Below, piece after piece: positions 1-5,226 of a DNA stretch of 6,898 bases. The stretch lies in contig JBCBJZ010000171.1 in NCBI GenBank assembly GCA_038522635.1, forward strand, positions 1 to 6,898, read 5' to 3'. The DNA comes from JBCBJZ01 sp038522635 (GTDB taxonomy: Bacteria; Pseudomonadota; Alphaproteobacteria; Rhizobiales; Hyphomicrobiaceae). The notes beneath the pieces were generated by a model, which did no database searches, was not told the DNA's origin, and saw only the letters and a list, made by a program, of their open reading frames with translations. The position numbers and the translations under genes were made by a program. How positions within the stretch are numbered: the stretch's first letter is position 1; each line of letters starts with the position of its first letter.

Positions 1-16
1 CGCGATCTCTTCAAAA

Positions 17-58
17 GATAATGGACGCTACCAGCGATGATGGACGCCACCAGCGTTG
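17..58. repeat. Imperfect 19-bp tandem direct repeat, two copies
   Basis: Positions 21-39 (ATGGACGCTACCAGCGATG) and 40-58 (ATGGACGCCACCAGCGTTG) match at 17 of 19 bases. The 19-bp period extends slightly to the left, because GAT at 17-19 recurs at 36-38. The first copy contains the small inverted repeat CGCT-acc-AGCG, which is partly lost in the second copy (CGCC-acc-AGCG). A period of 19 is not a multiple of three, so this is unlikely to encode a protein repeat. It lies just past the 3' end of the minus-strand gene at 81-500. Its role is unknown; it could be an operator pair for a gene to the left of the window or a chance duplication. Confidence 0.6.
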
Positions 59-80
59 CTGAGCACCTACTTTCGCGCGT

Positions 81-500
81 TCAGCGACGTGCGCGGCGGC
101 GACCGACGTAACACGGGCGCGCCTCAACCGAGCAGGACCAGCCCGATCCGGCACGACCGCAGCTCACGCCTTTGGAAACGGCGCGGCGGTAACTTGCCCA
201 ACGCGAGCCGTATTCCCACCCCGTGAAGTCGCGCCAGGCCTGGATCGCCGCGCGCATCGCTCCGCGTTTGCTGGCACCACTGCCCTGACCCGAGTGGTAA
301 TGATCGGCCATGCAGGTGCGCCCCCGCACCGTGGTCCAGGCGTGCATGCCGGCAAGACCTGAATCCTGGGCGACGGCCGTGCCTGACATCGCGACGGGGC
401 TTGCCAGAATGCCCATGCCGATAAGGATGGCTGCTGCCATCGGCTTACCGATGGTGGCCCAAGCCGCGATACGCTCGCCGGCCGCAAAGTTATGACGCAT
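81..500 (-). CDS. Small exported Cys/Trp-containing protein of unknown function
   Basis: I do not recognise a named family, though similar small hypothetical proteins occur in Hyphomicrobiales. With the ATG at 500 the product is 139 residues. A TTG at 527 would add nine residues, but the ATG has GGAG ten bases upstream and gives a sensible basic n-region, so I prefer it. Residues about 21-44 are hydrophobic (AAAILIGMGILASPVAM) and end in AVA followed by Q45, a good signal peptidase I site, leaving a mature protein of about 95 residues. The mature part has four cysteines (about C63, C114, C123, C130), which could form two disulfides in the periplasm. It also has a Trp/aromatic core, AIQAWRDFTGWEYGSRWA, and a GWSCSVEARPC block near the end. 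The C-terminus is very basic (GRRRARR). The regular spacing of Cys and Trp, plus the signal peptide, argue that the gene is real. It is transcribed away from the dehydratase. Function is unknown. Confidence 0.72.
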   Translation of the reverse strand: MRHNFAAGERIAAWATIGKPMAAAILIGMGILASPVAMSGTAVAQDSGLAGMHAWTTVRGRTCMADHYHSGQGSGASKRGAMRAAIQAWRDFTGWEYGSRWASYRRAVSKGVSCGRAGSGWSCSVEARPCYVGRRRARR

Positions 501-746
501 ACGCAGGATACTCCACTCGCATTCCAAAACGGCGCATCAACGTGCAGCACCGTTGCCACTTAGAAGTTGTAAACACCTTTTCATCTCACGCCGGTGCCAG
601 GTTGGCTGTAGCGATGCCGCCACAGCGCAGGCCACACGGCCTGCATGCGCGTTTGCACAGTCCAGCCTCGATCACCGGCTCGACGGCCATTCATCCAAGA
701 CCCGTGCCACAGCTGATGCGAGCGATCGCAGCTCCGCGAACAAAAC

Positions 747-769
747 GTCAGCGCAGCAGCGTTGCTGAC
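747..769. promoter_or_regulatory. Inverted repeat GTCAGC-N11-GCTGAC, possible operator
   Basis: GTCAGC at 747-752 and GCTGAC at 764-769 form perfect 6-bp arms around an 11-bp centre. An internal CAGCA-gcgt-TGCTG repeat (754-767) overlaps the right arm. The site is centred about 150 bp before the dehydratase start and about 260 bp before the divergent exported-protein gene. Sugar-acid catabolic genes are commonly controlled by GntR-, LacI- or IclR-type repressors that bind such palindromes. No regulator gene is present in the window, so the assignment rests only on symmetry and position. Confidence 0.25.
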
Positions 770-795
770 ACGAACGGCGTGAGCGAAGATGCCTA

Positions 796-809
796 CGCGG
801 GCTCCCGCG
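796..809. promoter_or_regulatory. Inverted repeat CGCGGG-ct-CCCGCG upstream of the dehydratase
   Basis: This is a 14-bp near-perfect palindrome with 6-bp arms and a 2-bp centre, immediately before TTAACA at 811-816. As DNA it could be an operator; as RNA it could fold as a 5-bp stem with a GCTC loop. In GC-rich sequence such palindromes arise by chance fairly often, so this is a weak call. Confidence 0.22.
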
Positions 810-894
810 CTTAACAGCGCTCGGATAGATCCCAGAACAATCGCGCCCAATCAAAAGGGCCGCGCAACAGGGCCAAGCGCGGTCCAGCGATCTG

Positions 895-900
895 AAGGAA
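895..900 (+). promoter_or_regulatory. Ribosome binding site of the dehydratase
   Basis: AAGGAA at 895-900 precedes the ATG at 908 with about 8 bases between AAGGA and the start, which is good Shine-Dalgarno spacing. It supports 908 as the start. Confidence 0.6.
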
Positions 901-907
901 TGGTGAG

Positions 908-2743
908 ATGGAACGGACGAAACCGAATGCGAAAATCAAGCCGGACCAACTGCGTTCCAAGGCCTGGTTCGATAACCCTGCCAATGCTGACATGACCGCG
1001 CTCTACCTGGAGCGCACGATGAACTTCGGCCTGACGCTGGACGAACTGCAGTCGGGCAAGCCGATCATCGGGATCGCGCAAACGGGCTCAGACATCGCGC
1101 CGTGCAACCGCCATCACATCTTCTTGGCGCAGCGCGTGCGAGAAGGCATCCATGAGGCCGGTGGCGTCGCCTTCGAGTTTCCCATCCACCCCATCCAGGA
1201 AACCTGCAAGCGTCCCACCGCCGCGCTGGACCGCAACCTGCAATACCTGTCGCTGGTCGAAGTGCTTTACGGCTACCCGATCGACGGCGTGGTGCTCACC
1301 ACGGGCTGCGATAAGACCACGCCTGCGCAATTGATGGCGGCCGCGACCGTCAACATGCCGGCGATCGCGCTGTCGGGCGGGCCCATGCTCAACGGCTGGT
1401 TTAAGGGCGAGCGTACCGGCTCGGGCACCATCGTTTGGAAGGCGCGCGAGATGATGGCGCGCGGCGAGATCGACTATAAGGGCTTCGCCGAATTGGTCGC
1501 CTCTTCCGCGCCGTCTGCAGGCCATTGCAACACCATGGGTACCGCGTCCACGATGAACGCGCTCGCCGAAGCGCTTGGCATGTCGTTGCCGGGCTGTGCA
1601 GCCATCCCCGCGCCCTACCGTGAGCGCCAGCAGATGGCGTACGCAACCGGCAAGCGGATCGTCGATATGGTGTGGGAAGACCTCAAGCCGTCCGACATCA
1701 TGACCCGCGATGCGTTCGACAACGCGATCGCCGTGAATTCCGCAATCGGCGGCTCCACCAACGCACCGATCCATTTGAACGCGATCGCGCGGCATATGGG
1801 CGTCGAACTCGATAACGATGACTGGGAGCGGCTGGGCTACGACATTCCCTTGCTGGTCAACCTGCAGCCGGCCGGTGCCTACCTTGGCGAAGAGTTCCAT
1901 CGTGCGGGCGGCGTGCCAGCGGTGATCGCTGAGTTGATCGACGCGGGGCGCATCAACAACCGCGCGATCACCGTCAACGGTGCGACGTTGCACGCCAATT
2001 GCGAAGGCCAGCACGCCTGGGATCGCGACGTGATCAAGCCCTACGGCGAACCGATGCAGAAGGCGGCGGGCTTCCTCAACTTGAAGGGCAACTTGTTCGA
2101 CAGCGCGATCATGAAAACAAGCGTGATCTCGGCAGATTTCCGCCGGCGCTACCTTTCGGACCCCAAGGACCCGGACGCGTTTGAGGGCCGCGCCATCGTT
2201 TTCGATGGGCCTGAGGACTACCACCACCGGATCGACGACCCCGCCCTCGAGATCGATGAGCATTGCATGTTGTTCATGCGCGGCACCGGCCCTGTTGGCT
2301 ACCCCGGGGCCGCCGAAGTCGTGAACATGCGAGCCCCGAACTACCTGCTCAAGACGGGCGTCAACGAACTTCCTTGCATCGGCGATGGGCGCCAATCGGG
2401 GACGTCGGGTTCACCGTCCATCCTCAACGCGTCACCCGAAGCGGCGACCGGCGGCGGGCTTGCCCTTTTGCGAACGGGGGACCGGGTGCGCATCGACCTG
2501 AAGAAGCGGCGCGCCGACATTTTGATTTCAGCCGAAGAGTTGGACGCGCGGCGTCAGGCGCTGCGTGATGCTGGCGGGTATCCATACCCTGCGCATCAGA
2601 CGCCCTGGCAGGAAATTCAGCGCGGTCTGATCGATGAACTTTCAAACGGCATGGTTCTGAAGCCGGCCGTCAAATACCAGCGCATCGCGCAAGCGCCCGG
2701 CGGCGCCGACGCTCCCAAAGGCGTCCCCCGCGACAACCACTGA
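908..2743 (+). CDS. IlvD/Edd-family sugar-acid dehydratase, D-xylonate dehydratase-like
   Basis: The 611-residue product belongs to the IlvD/Edd superfamily, cytosolic Fe-S enzymes that dehydrate 2,3-dihydroxy acids to 2-keto-3-deoxy acids. Its motifs fit the pentonate branch, typified by Caulobacter XylD (D-xylonate to 2-keto-3-deoxy-xylonate), rather than classical IlvD of branched-chain amino acid synthesis. The likely [2Fe-2S] ligands are C66 (SDIAPCNRHH), C134 (TTGCDKTTP) and C207 (SAGHCNTMGTAST). K136 corresponds to the Mg-binding carbamylated lysine, and S497 in GRQSGT to the catalytic alkoxide serine. The C-terminal block GRQSGTSGSPSILNASP is characteristic of xylonate/arabinonate dehydratases. 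The N-terminal WFDNPANADMTALYLER and C-terminal PRDNH also resemble Caulobacter XylD as I remember it. Length is slightly above the usual 580-600. AAGGAA at 895-900 supports the start; the gene ends in TGA directly followed by TAG. No other pentose-oxidation gene (dehydrogenase, lactonase, aldolase, transporter) is nearby, so the exact substrate (xylonate, arabinonate, gluconate or other) stays open. Confidence 0.93.
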   Translation: MERTKPNAKIKPDQLRSKAWFDNPANADMTALYLERTMNFGLTLDELQSGKPIIGIAQTGSDIAPCNRHHIFLAQRVREGIHEAGGVAFEFPIHPIQETCKRPTAALDRNLQYLSLVEVLYGYPIDGVVLTTGCDKTTPAQLMAAATVNMPAIALSGGPMLNGWFKGERTGSGTIVWKAREMMARGEIDYKGFAELVASSAPSAGHCNTMGTASTMNALAEALGMSLPGCAAIPAPYRERQQMAYATGKRIVDMVWEDLKPSDIMTRDAFDNAIAVNSAIGGSTNAPIHLNAIARHMGVELDNDDWERLGYDIPLLVNLQPAGAYLGEEFHRAGGVPAVIAELIDAGRINNRAITVNGATLHANCEGQHAWDRDVIKPYGEPMQKAAGFLNLKGNLFDSAIMKTSVISADFRRRYLSDPKDPDAFEGRAIVFDGPEDYHHRIDDPALEIDEHCMLFMRGTGPVGYPGAAEVVNMRAPNYLLKTGVNELPCIGDGRQSGTSGSPSILNASPEAATGGGLALLRTGDRVRIDLKKRRADILISAEELDARRQALRDAGGYPYPAHQTPWQEIQRGLIDELSNGMVLKPAVKYQRIAQAPGGADAPKGVPRDNH

Positions 2744-2747
2744 TAGC

Positions 2748-2774
2748 GGCCGACCGCACGCCGATGCGGTGGCT
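2748..2774 (+). terminator. Hairpin just after the dehydratase stop, possible terminator
   Basis: ACCGCA (2753-2758) pairs with TGCGGT (2765-2770) around a CGCCGA loop. The stem can be extended past a bulged G2752 by GGCC/GGCT-type pairs (2748-2751 with 2771-2774, one of them G-U). It begins only five bases after the TGA. No T-run follows, so it is not a canonical intrinsic terminator; it could instead protect the mRNA 3' end or mark a Rho-dependent end. Confidence 0.3.
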
Positions 2775-2840
2775 TCGGCGGCGTAGGCACGGAAGGGCGA
2801 GGGTTGGTTAACGCAACCCGCGTTGCCCATGCTGTGATCG

Positions 2841-2850
2841 GACACGTGTC
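2841..2850. promoter_or_regulatory. Perfect palindrome GACACGTGTC, possible operator
   Basis: This 10-bp perfect palindrome lies 244 bp before the SBP56 start. Its half-site GACACG recurs in each copy of the 13-bp direct repeat at 2961-2999, which hints at a shared binding protein. No regulator is encoded nearby, so this is an inference from symmetry and recurrence alone. Confidence 0.3.
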
Positions 2851-2960
2851 GATGGCCGCCGACGCCACGGCACTGGGCCGCTTGCATCTGCCCCTCTTGC
2901 ATGGTGCTCTGCGCGTGGAAGCGGTCAGCCCACCGGGTTCGCGCTTCACGATCCCCATGG

Positions 2961-2999
2961 CCTGCGACACGGGCCTGCGACACGGGCCTGCGACACGGC
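2961..2999. repeat. 13-bp direct repeat, three tandem copies
   Basis: The unit CCTGCGACACGGG occurs at 2961-2973 and 2974-2986, and with one final mismatch (CCTGCGACACGGC) at 2987-2999. Perfect 13-bp periodicity holds from 2959 to 2998. The last copy ends 94 bp before the SBP56 start codon. Each copy carries GACACG, the half-site of the palindrome at 2841-2850. It may be a regulatory array or a slippage-prone minisatellite whose copy number varies between strains. Confidence 0.85.
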
Positions 3000-3081
3000 C
3001 CCTTCCACGGTGGGCGGGGAGCGGTTAGGGTCGCGGTGCCAAAAAACGCCAGCGCGGCGCCCAACGATCCGCGCACCATCT

Positions 3082-3086
3082 GGAGG
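3082..3086 (+). promoter_or_regulatory. Ribosome binding site deciding the SBP56 start
   Basis: GGAGG at 3082-3086 lies seven bases before the ATG at 3094, a near-ideal Shine-Dalgarno. The frame stays open 28 codons further upstream to 3010, but that stretch is not family-like, so the site selects 3094 as the start. Confidence 0.75.
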
Positions 3087-3093
3087 AAGAACC

Positions 3094-4455
3094 ATGGCGG
3101 AAGGGAACGGGAAAACATGCTGCGGCCCGGGCTACGCTTCGCCCGCCGAAGCGATGAAGGCTGAACGCGAAAAGCTGCTCTACACCGTCGCGCTGTACGT
3201 CGGCACCGGCATCGAGAAACCGGACTACCTGGCGACCGTCGACGTCGATCCGGCAAGCCCCACCTATTCGCAGGTGGTTGCGCGCACCCCCATGCCGCAG
3301 GTTGGCGATGAATTGCACCACTCGGGCTGGAACGCCTGCTCTTCGTGCAATGACGACGCCAGCAAGGAGCGCAAATACCTGCTCCTGCCCGGCGTGCGCA
3401 CATCCAACATCAACGTCATCGACACATCGGATGCGAAAAACCCGAAGGTCCACAAGGTGATCTCGGGCGACGACATCAAGGCCAAGACCAACCTGTCGGG
3501 CCCGCACACCGTGCACTGCCTGGGCGCCGATATCATCATCTCCATGCTGGGCGACGCCGACGGCAACGCACCGGGCGGCTTCCTGCACATCAACGAAGAC
3601 TTCGAGATCGTCGGCCGCTGGGAAAACGACATCACCGGCATGAATTACAACTACGATTTCTGGTACCAGCCCCGCCACAACATGATGGTGAGTTCGGAGT
3701 GGGCCGCCCCCAACACCTTCATGCCGGGCTTCGACTTAGATGACGTGGCGAAGGGCAAATACGGCCACTCGATCCACTTCTGGGACTTCAAGGGCAAGCG
3801 CATCGAGCGGTCGGTGGATCTAGGCGAAGAGGGCATGATCCCGCTCGAAGTGCGCTTCCATCACAACCCGGATTCGACGCACGGCTACGTCGCCGCCACG
3901 CTCTCCTCAAACGTCTTCCACTGGCACAAGAACGGCGCCGGCGTGGAGGTGAACAAGGTGATCGACATCCCCACGATCGACGTCGAGGGCTTCCCCGTGC
4001 CAATGCCCTCGCTGATCACCGACATCCTCATTTCGATGGATGACAAGTACCTCTACTTCTCCAACTGGCTGCATGGCGACCTGCGCCAGTACGACATCTC
4101 CGACCCTGCCAACCCCAAGATGACCGGCCAGGTCTGGCTTGGCGGGCTGCTCGGCAAGGCGCCGACGGTCAACGGCGTGGACGTGCACGGTGCCCCGCAG
4201 ATGATCCAGTTGTCCCTTGATGGCAAACGGCTCTATGCGACCACCTCGCTGTTCTCCACCTGGGACAACCAGTTCTACCCGGCGATGAAGGATGCGGGGG
4301 CGCAGATGTTCCTGATCGATTGCGACACCGAGAACGGCGGGATGACGATCAACCCCGATTTCGTGGTCGATTTCGGCAAGGAGCCGGATGGCCCCTCGCG
4401 GTGTCACGAGATGCGCTACCCGGGCGGCGATGTGACGAGCGACATCTGGCTTTAG
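3094..4455 (+). CDS. SBP56 family protein (selenium-binding protein / methanethiol oxidase-like)
   Basis: The 453-residue product matches the SBP56 family over its whole length. Family members include human SELENBP1 and bacterial MtoX, copper-dependent oxidases that turn methanethiol into formaldehyde, H2S and H2O2; the fold is a beta-propeller. Family blocks in order: CCGPGY (9-14), PDYLATVDVDP (43-53), DELHHSGWNACSSC (72-85, C82 or C85 matching the reported selenium-binding cysteine), HTVHCL (138-143), YDFWYQPRHNMM (187-198), EWAAPN (202-207), IPLEVRFHHNPD (249-260), ITDILISMDDKYLYFSNWLHGDLRQYD (308-334), PQMIQLSLDGKRLY (368-381) and CHEMRYPGGDVTSDIWL at the end. Conserved histidines (H75, H76, H138, H141, H256, H257, H327, H438) are candidate metal ligands. 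It starts MAEGNGKTCCGPGY, as in cytosolic eukaryotic members, and has no signal peptide, whereas Hyphomicrobium MtoX is periplasmic. The sco1/mauG-type copper and maturation genes known beside mtoX are absent. Family assignment is firm; methanethiol oxidase activity is an inference. Confidence 0.95.
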   Translation: MAEGNGKTCCGPGYASPAEAMKAEREKLLYTVALYVGTGIEKPDYLATVDVDPASPTYSQVVARTPMPQVGDELHHSGWNACSSCNDDASKERKYLLLPGVRTSNINVIDTSDAKNPKVHKVISGDDIKAKTNLSGPHTVHCLGADIIISMLGDADGNAPGGFLHINEDFEIVGRWENDITGMNYNYDFWYQPRHNMMVSSEWAAPNTFMPGFDLDDVAKGKYGHSIHFWDFKGKRIERSVDLGEEGMIPLEVRFHHNPDSTHGYVAATLSSNVFHWHKNGAGVEVNKVIDIPTIDVEGFPVPMPSLITDILISMDDKYLYFSNWLHGDLRQYDISDPANPKMTGQVWLGGLLGKAPTVNGVDVHGAPQMIQLSLDGKRLYATTSLFSTWDNQFYPAMKDAGAQMFLIDCDTENGGMTINPDFVVDFGKEPDGPSRCHEMRYPGGDVTSDIWL

Positions 4456-4538
4456 CCCCAGGGTGACTTGCCAAGCAGGCTAGAGCTACGGGGCCGAGCG
4501 GGCAAAGCGTTCAGCCTCCCTGGCGTCGATTTTCGGGC

Positions 4539-4551
4539 TCACCTAGGGTGA
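4539..4551. promoter_or_regulatory. Palindrome TCACC-tag-GGTGA, distal CCTAGGG element
   Basis: Perfect 5-bp arms surround TAG. The core CCTAGGG (4542-4548) recurs exactly 31 bp downstream. The centre is about 80 bp before the predicted yajC transcription start. CTAG tetranucleotides are scarce in many bacterial genomes, which makes two palindromic copies in 40 bp noticeable. A paired regulator site is a possible explanation. Confidence 0.35.
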
Positions 4552-4570
4552 TCCCGATCCATCGCCTACT

Positions 4571-4580
4571 GCCCTAGGGC
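4571..4580. promoter_or_regulatory. Perfect palindrome GCCCTAGGGC, proximal CCTAGGG element
   Basis: This 10-bp perfect palindrome ends ten bases before the -35 box of the predicted yajC promoter, putting its centre about 50 bp before the likely start of transcription, a typical activator position. It shares CCTAGGG with the element at 4539-4551. The binding protein, if any, is unknown. Confidence 0.35.
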
Positions 4581-4590
4581 CTCGCTTCGG

Positions 4591-4618
4591 TTGCAAACCG
4601 GGGCGCGCGAATTATAGT
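4591..4618 (+). promoter_or_regulatory. Sigma70-type promoter for yajC
   Basis: TTGCAA at 4591-4596 (4 of 6 to TTGACA) and TATAGT at 4613-4618 (5 of 6 to TATAAT) are separated by 16 bp. The AT-rich -10 stands out in a GC-rich spacer. Transcription would begin near 4625, leaving a leader of about 155 nt before the yajC ATG. Confidence 0.5.
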
Positions 4619-4779
4619 CCCGCCCAACCGCGTCCCGGACCTCCGGGTCGCCCTGGCGCCCCTTCAGTGCCACCCTATATGACATCGCGGTTCAAGCTGA
4701 GGCACCTGCGGCCGCTCCAGGCCGTCCGGTGCCGCGCCCGCTTGGCCCTGCCCCTTTTTTCGTGAGGACCAGCCTGTTC

Positions 4780-5103
4780 ATGTTCATCCAACCGGCCTAC
4801 GCGCAAGGCGCTGGCGGCGCCAACGACCTGATCGGCACCATCGTACCGATCGTCCTGATGCTGGCGATCTTCTATTTCCTGCTCATCCGTCCGCAGCAGC
4901 GGCGCATGAAAGAGCACCGCGAGATGGTCGATAACGTACGGCGCGGCGACGAGATCGTGACGTCCGGCGGGATTGTTGGCAAAGTGACCAAACTGATCAG
5001 CGATGCTGAGATCCAGGTGGAAATCGCTGAGAACACGCGGGTGCGGCTGATGCGCGGCACCATCGCCGAGGTACGCTCCAAGACTGAGCCGGTGAAGGAC
5101 TAG
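4780..5103 (+). CDS. yajC: Sec translocon accessory protein YajC
   Basis: YajC is a small inner-membrane subunit that associates with SecDF and SecYEG in protein export. From ATG 4780 the product is 107 residues, the usual size, and begins MFIQPAYAQ, a start typical of alphaproteobacterial YajC. A single membrane segment (about 18-36, LIGTIVPIVLMLAIFYFLLI) is followed by the family signature RPQQRRMKEH (37-46) and the cytoplasmic domain with GDEIVTSGGIVGKV (56-69). The frame is open upstream to 4729, and GTG 4762 is possible, but GAGGA at 4764-4768 and the conserved N-terminus favour 4780, though the 11-base spacing is somewhat long. It is followed in the same direction by secD after 169 bp, the standard yajC-secD arrangement. 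Confidence 0.95.
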   Translation: MFIQPAYAQGAGGANDLIGTIVPIVLMLAIFYFLLIRPQQRRMKEHREMVDNVRRGDEIVTSGGIVGKVTKLISDAEIQVEIAENTRVRLMRGTIAEVRSKTEPVKD

Positions 5104-5119
5104 CGGTCCGTTCAACTGA

Positions 5120-5152
5120 GCGGCTGCGACCTGCCCCGTTTGACGCAGCCGC
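5120..5152 (+). terminator. Strong hairpin after yajC, attenuator or partial terminator
   Basis: GCGGCTGCG (5120-5128) is perfectly complementary to CGCAGCCGC (5144-5152), giving a 9-bp, almost all G-C stem with a 15-nt loop, 16 bases after the yajC stop. No T-run follows, so full Rho-independent termination is unlikely. A short second copy of the right arm (CGCAGC, 5158-5163) could compete for pairing. It may stop or slow some transcripts, or protect the yajC mRNA 3' end and so set the yajC:secD ratio. Confidence 0.45.
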
Positions 5153-5163
5153 GTTGACGCAGC
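5140..5163. repeat. Direct repeat TTGACGCAGC, two copies
   Basis: TTGACGCAGC occurs at 5140-5149 and again at 5154-5163, a 14-bp period. The first copy overlaps the right arm of the hairpin at 5120-5152. Both contain TTGACG, close to a -35 consensus, but no good -10 follows at the right distance. Confidence 0.6.
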
Positions 5164-5197
5164 GCGGCGCGGCTCCACCCGCGTCGCACGCGCCCCA

Positions 5198-5226
5198 TTC
5201 ACAAGACGCGCGCGCAGGCTTATATC
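5198..5226 (+). promoter_or_regulatory. Possible internal promoter for secD
   Basis: TTCACA at 5198-5203 (5 of 6 to TTGACA) and TATATC at 5221-5226 (4 of 6 to TATAAT) are 17 bp apart. The -10 sits in an AT island, and the flanking DNA forms an inverted repeat, GCGCGCG (5208-5214) with CGCGCGC (5226-5232). Transcription would start about 40 bases before the secD ATG. With the hairpin upstream, this suggests secD may be expressed partly independently of yajC. Confidence 0.35.

Larger units (their letters stand above)
501..907. other. Divergent intergenic region with short inverted repeats, no convincing gene
   Basis: This stretch separates the minus-strand exported protein from the plus-strand dehydratase, so it should hold both promoters. 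Short open frames on both strands (for example 542-814 plus and 581-850 minus) have no recognisable motifs, signal peptide or convincing ribosome site, and I treat them as chance. I found no clear sigma70 promoter; the best -35-like element, TTAACA at 811-816, lacks a well-spaced -10. Three palindromic elements sit 95-190 bp before the dehydratase start: TGCGA-gcga-TCGCA at 717-730, a GTCAGC/GCTGAC pair at 747-769 and CGCGGG-ct-CCCGCG at 796-809. Confidence 0.5.
2744..3093. other. Intergenic region between the dehydratase and the SBP56 gene
   Basis: This 350-bp spacer has no convincing gene. The plus-strand open frame 2804-3028 is alanine/proline/arginine-rich without recognisable motifs or ribosome site. 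The region holds the hairpin after the dehydratase, a possible stem GGGTTG (2801-2806) / CAACCC (2814-2819), the palindrome GACACGTGTC at 2841-2850 and a three-copy 13-bp repeat at 2961-2999. I could not place a confident sigma70 promoter for the downstream gene. The length and the repeats suggest the SBP56 gene is transcribed separately from the dehydratase. Confidence 0.5.
4456..4779. other. Intergenic region and leader before yajC
   Basis: This 324-bp spacer contains no supportable gene. It holds two CCTAGGG-centred palindromes (4539-4551 and 4571-4580), a good sigma70-type promoter (4591-4618), and a roughly 155-nt leader with a small hairpin, CCCGG (4634-4638) pairing with CCGGG (4643-4647). 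Just after the SBP56 stop, GCCCC (4455-4459) could pair with GGGGC (4490-4494), but the 30-nt loop and lack of a T-run make a terminator call unjustified. Confidence 0.5.

Noticed and set aside
1..21. Possible C-terminus of a plus-strand gene (RDLFKR then TAA)
   Set aside because: Only six codons are visible, which is too little to support a coding call.
722..729. GCGATCGC octamer, the HIP1 motif of cyanobacteria
   Set aside because: A single copy in a non-cyanobacterial context; chance in GC-rich DNA.
542..850. Overlapping small open frames on both strands of the divergent intergenic region (542-814 plus, 581-850 minus)
   Set aside because: No recognisable motif, hydrophobic segment or good ribosome site. 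GC-rich non-coding DNA readily stays open over this length.
1088..2395. Long minus-strand open frame of 435 codons
   Set aside because: It lies entirely inside the dehydratase, whose product matches its family end to end. The antisense translation is rich in Arg, His, Ala and Val with no recognisable motif, as expected for the shadow of a GC-rich gene.
2804..3028. Plus-strand 74-codon open frame covering the 13-bp repeats
   Set aside because: The 13-bp period is not a multiple of three, so the repeat was not shaped by coding, and the translation shows no family resemblance.
3010..3093. Upstream extension of the SBP56 frame by 28 codons
   Set aside because: The added residues are Arg/Pro/Ser-rich with no signal-peptide character, and GGAGG seven bases before the ATG at 3094 fits the family N-terminus.
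3025..3678. Minus-strand open frame of 217 codons, and another at 3907-4407
   Set aside because: Both are antisense to the SBP56 gene, have no domain signatures, and reflect high third-position GC.
4455..4494. GCCCC/GGGGC pairing as a terminator of the SBP56 gene
   Set aside because: It is a five-base stem with a 30-nt loop and no T-run; the energy would be poor.
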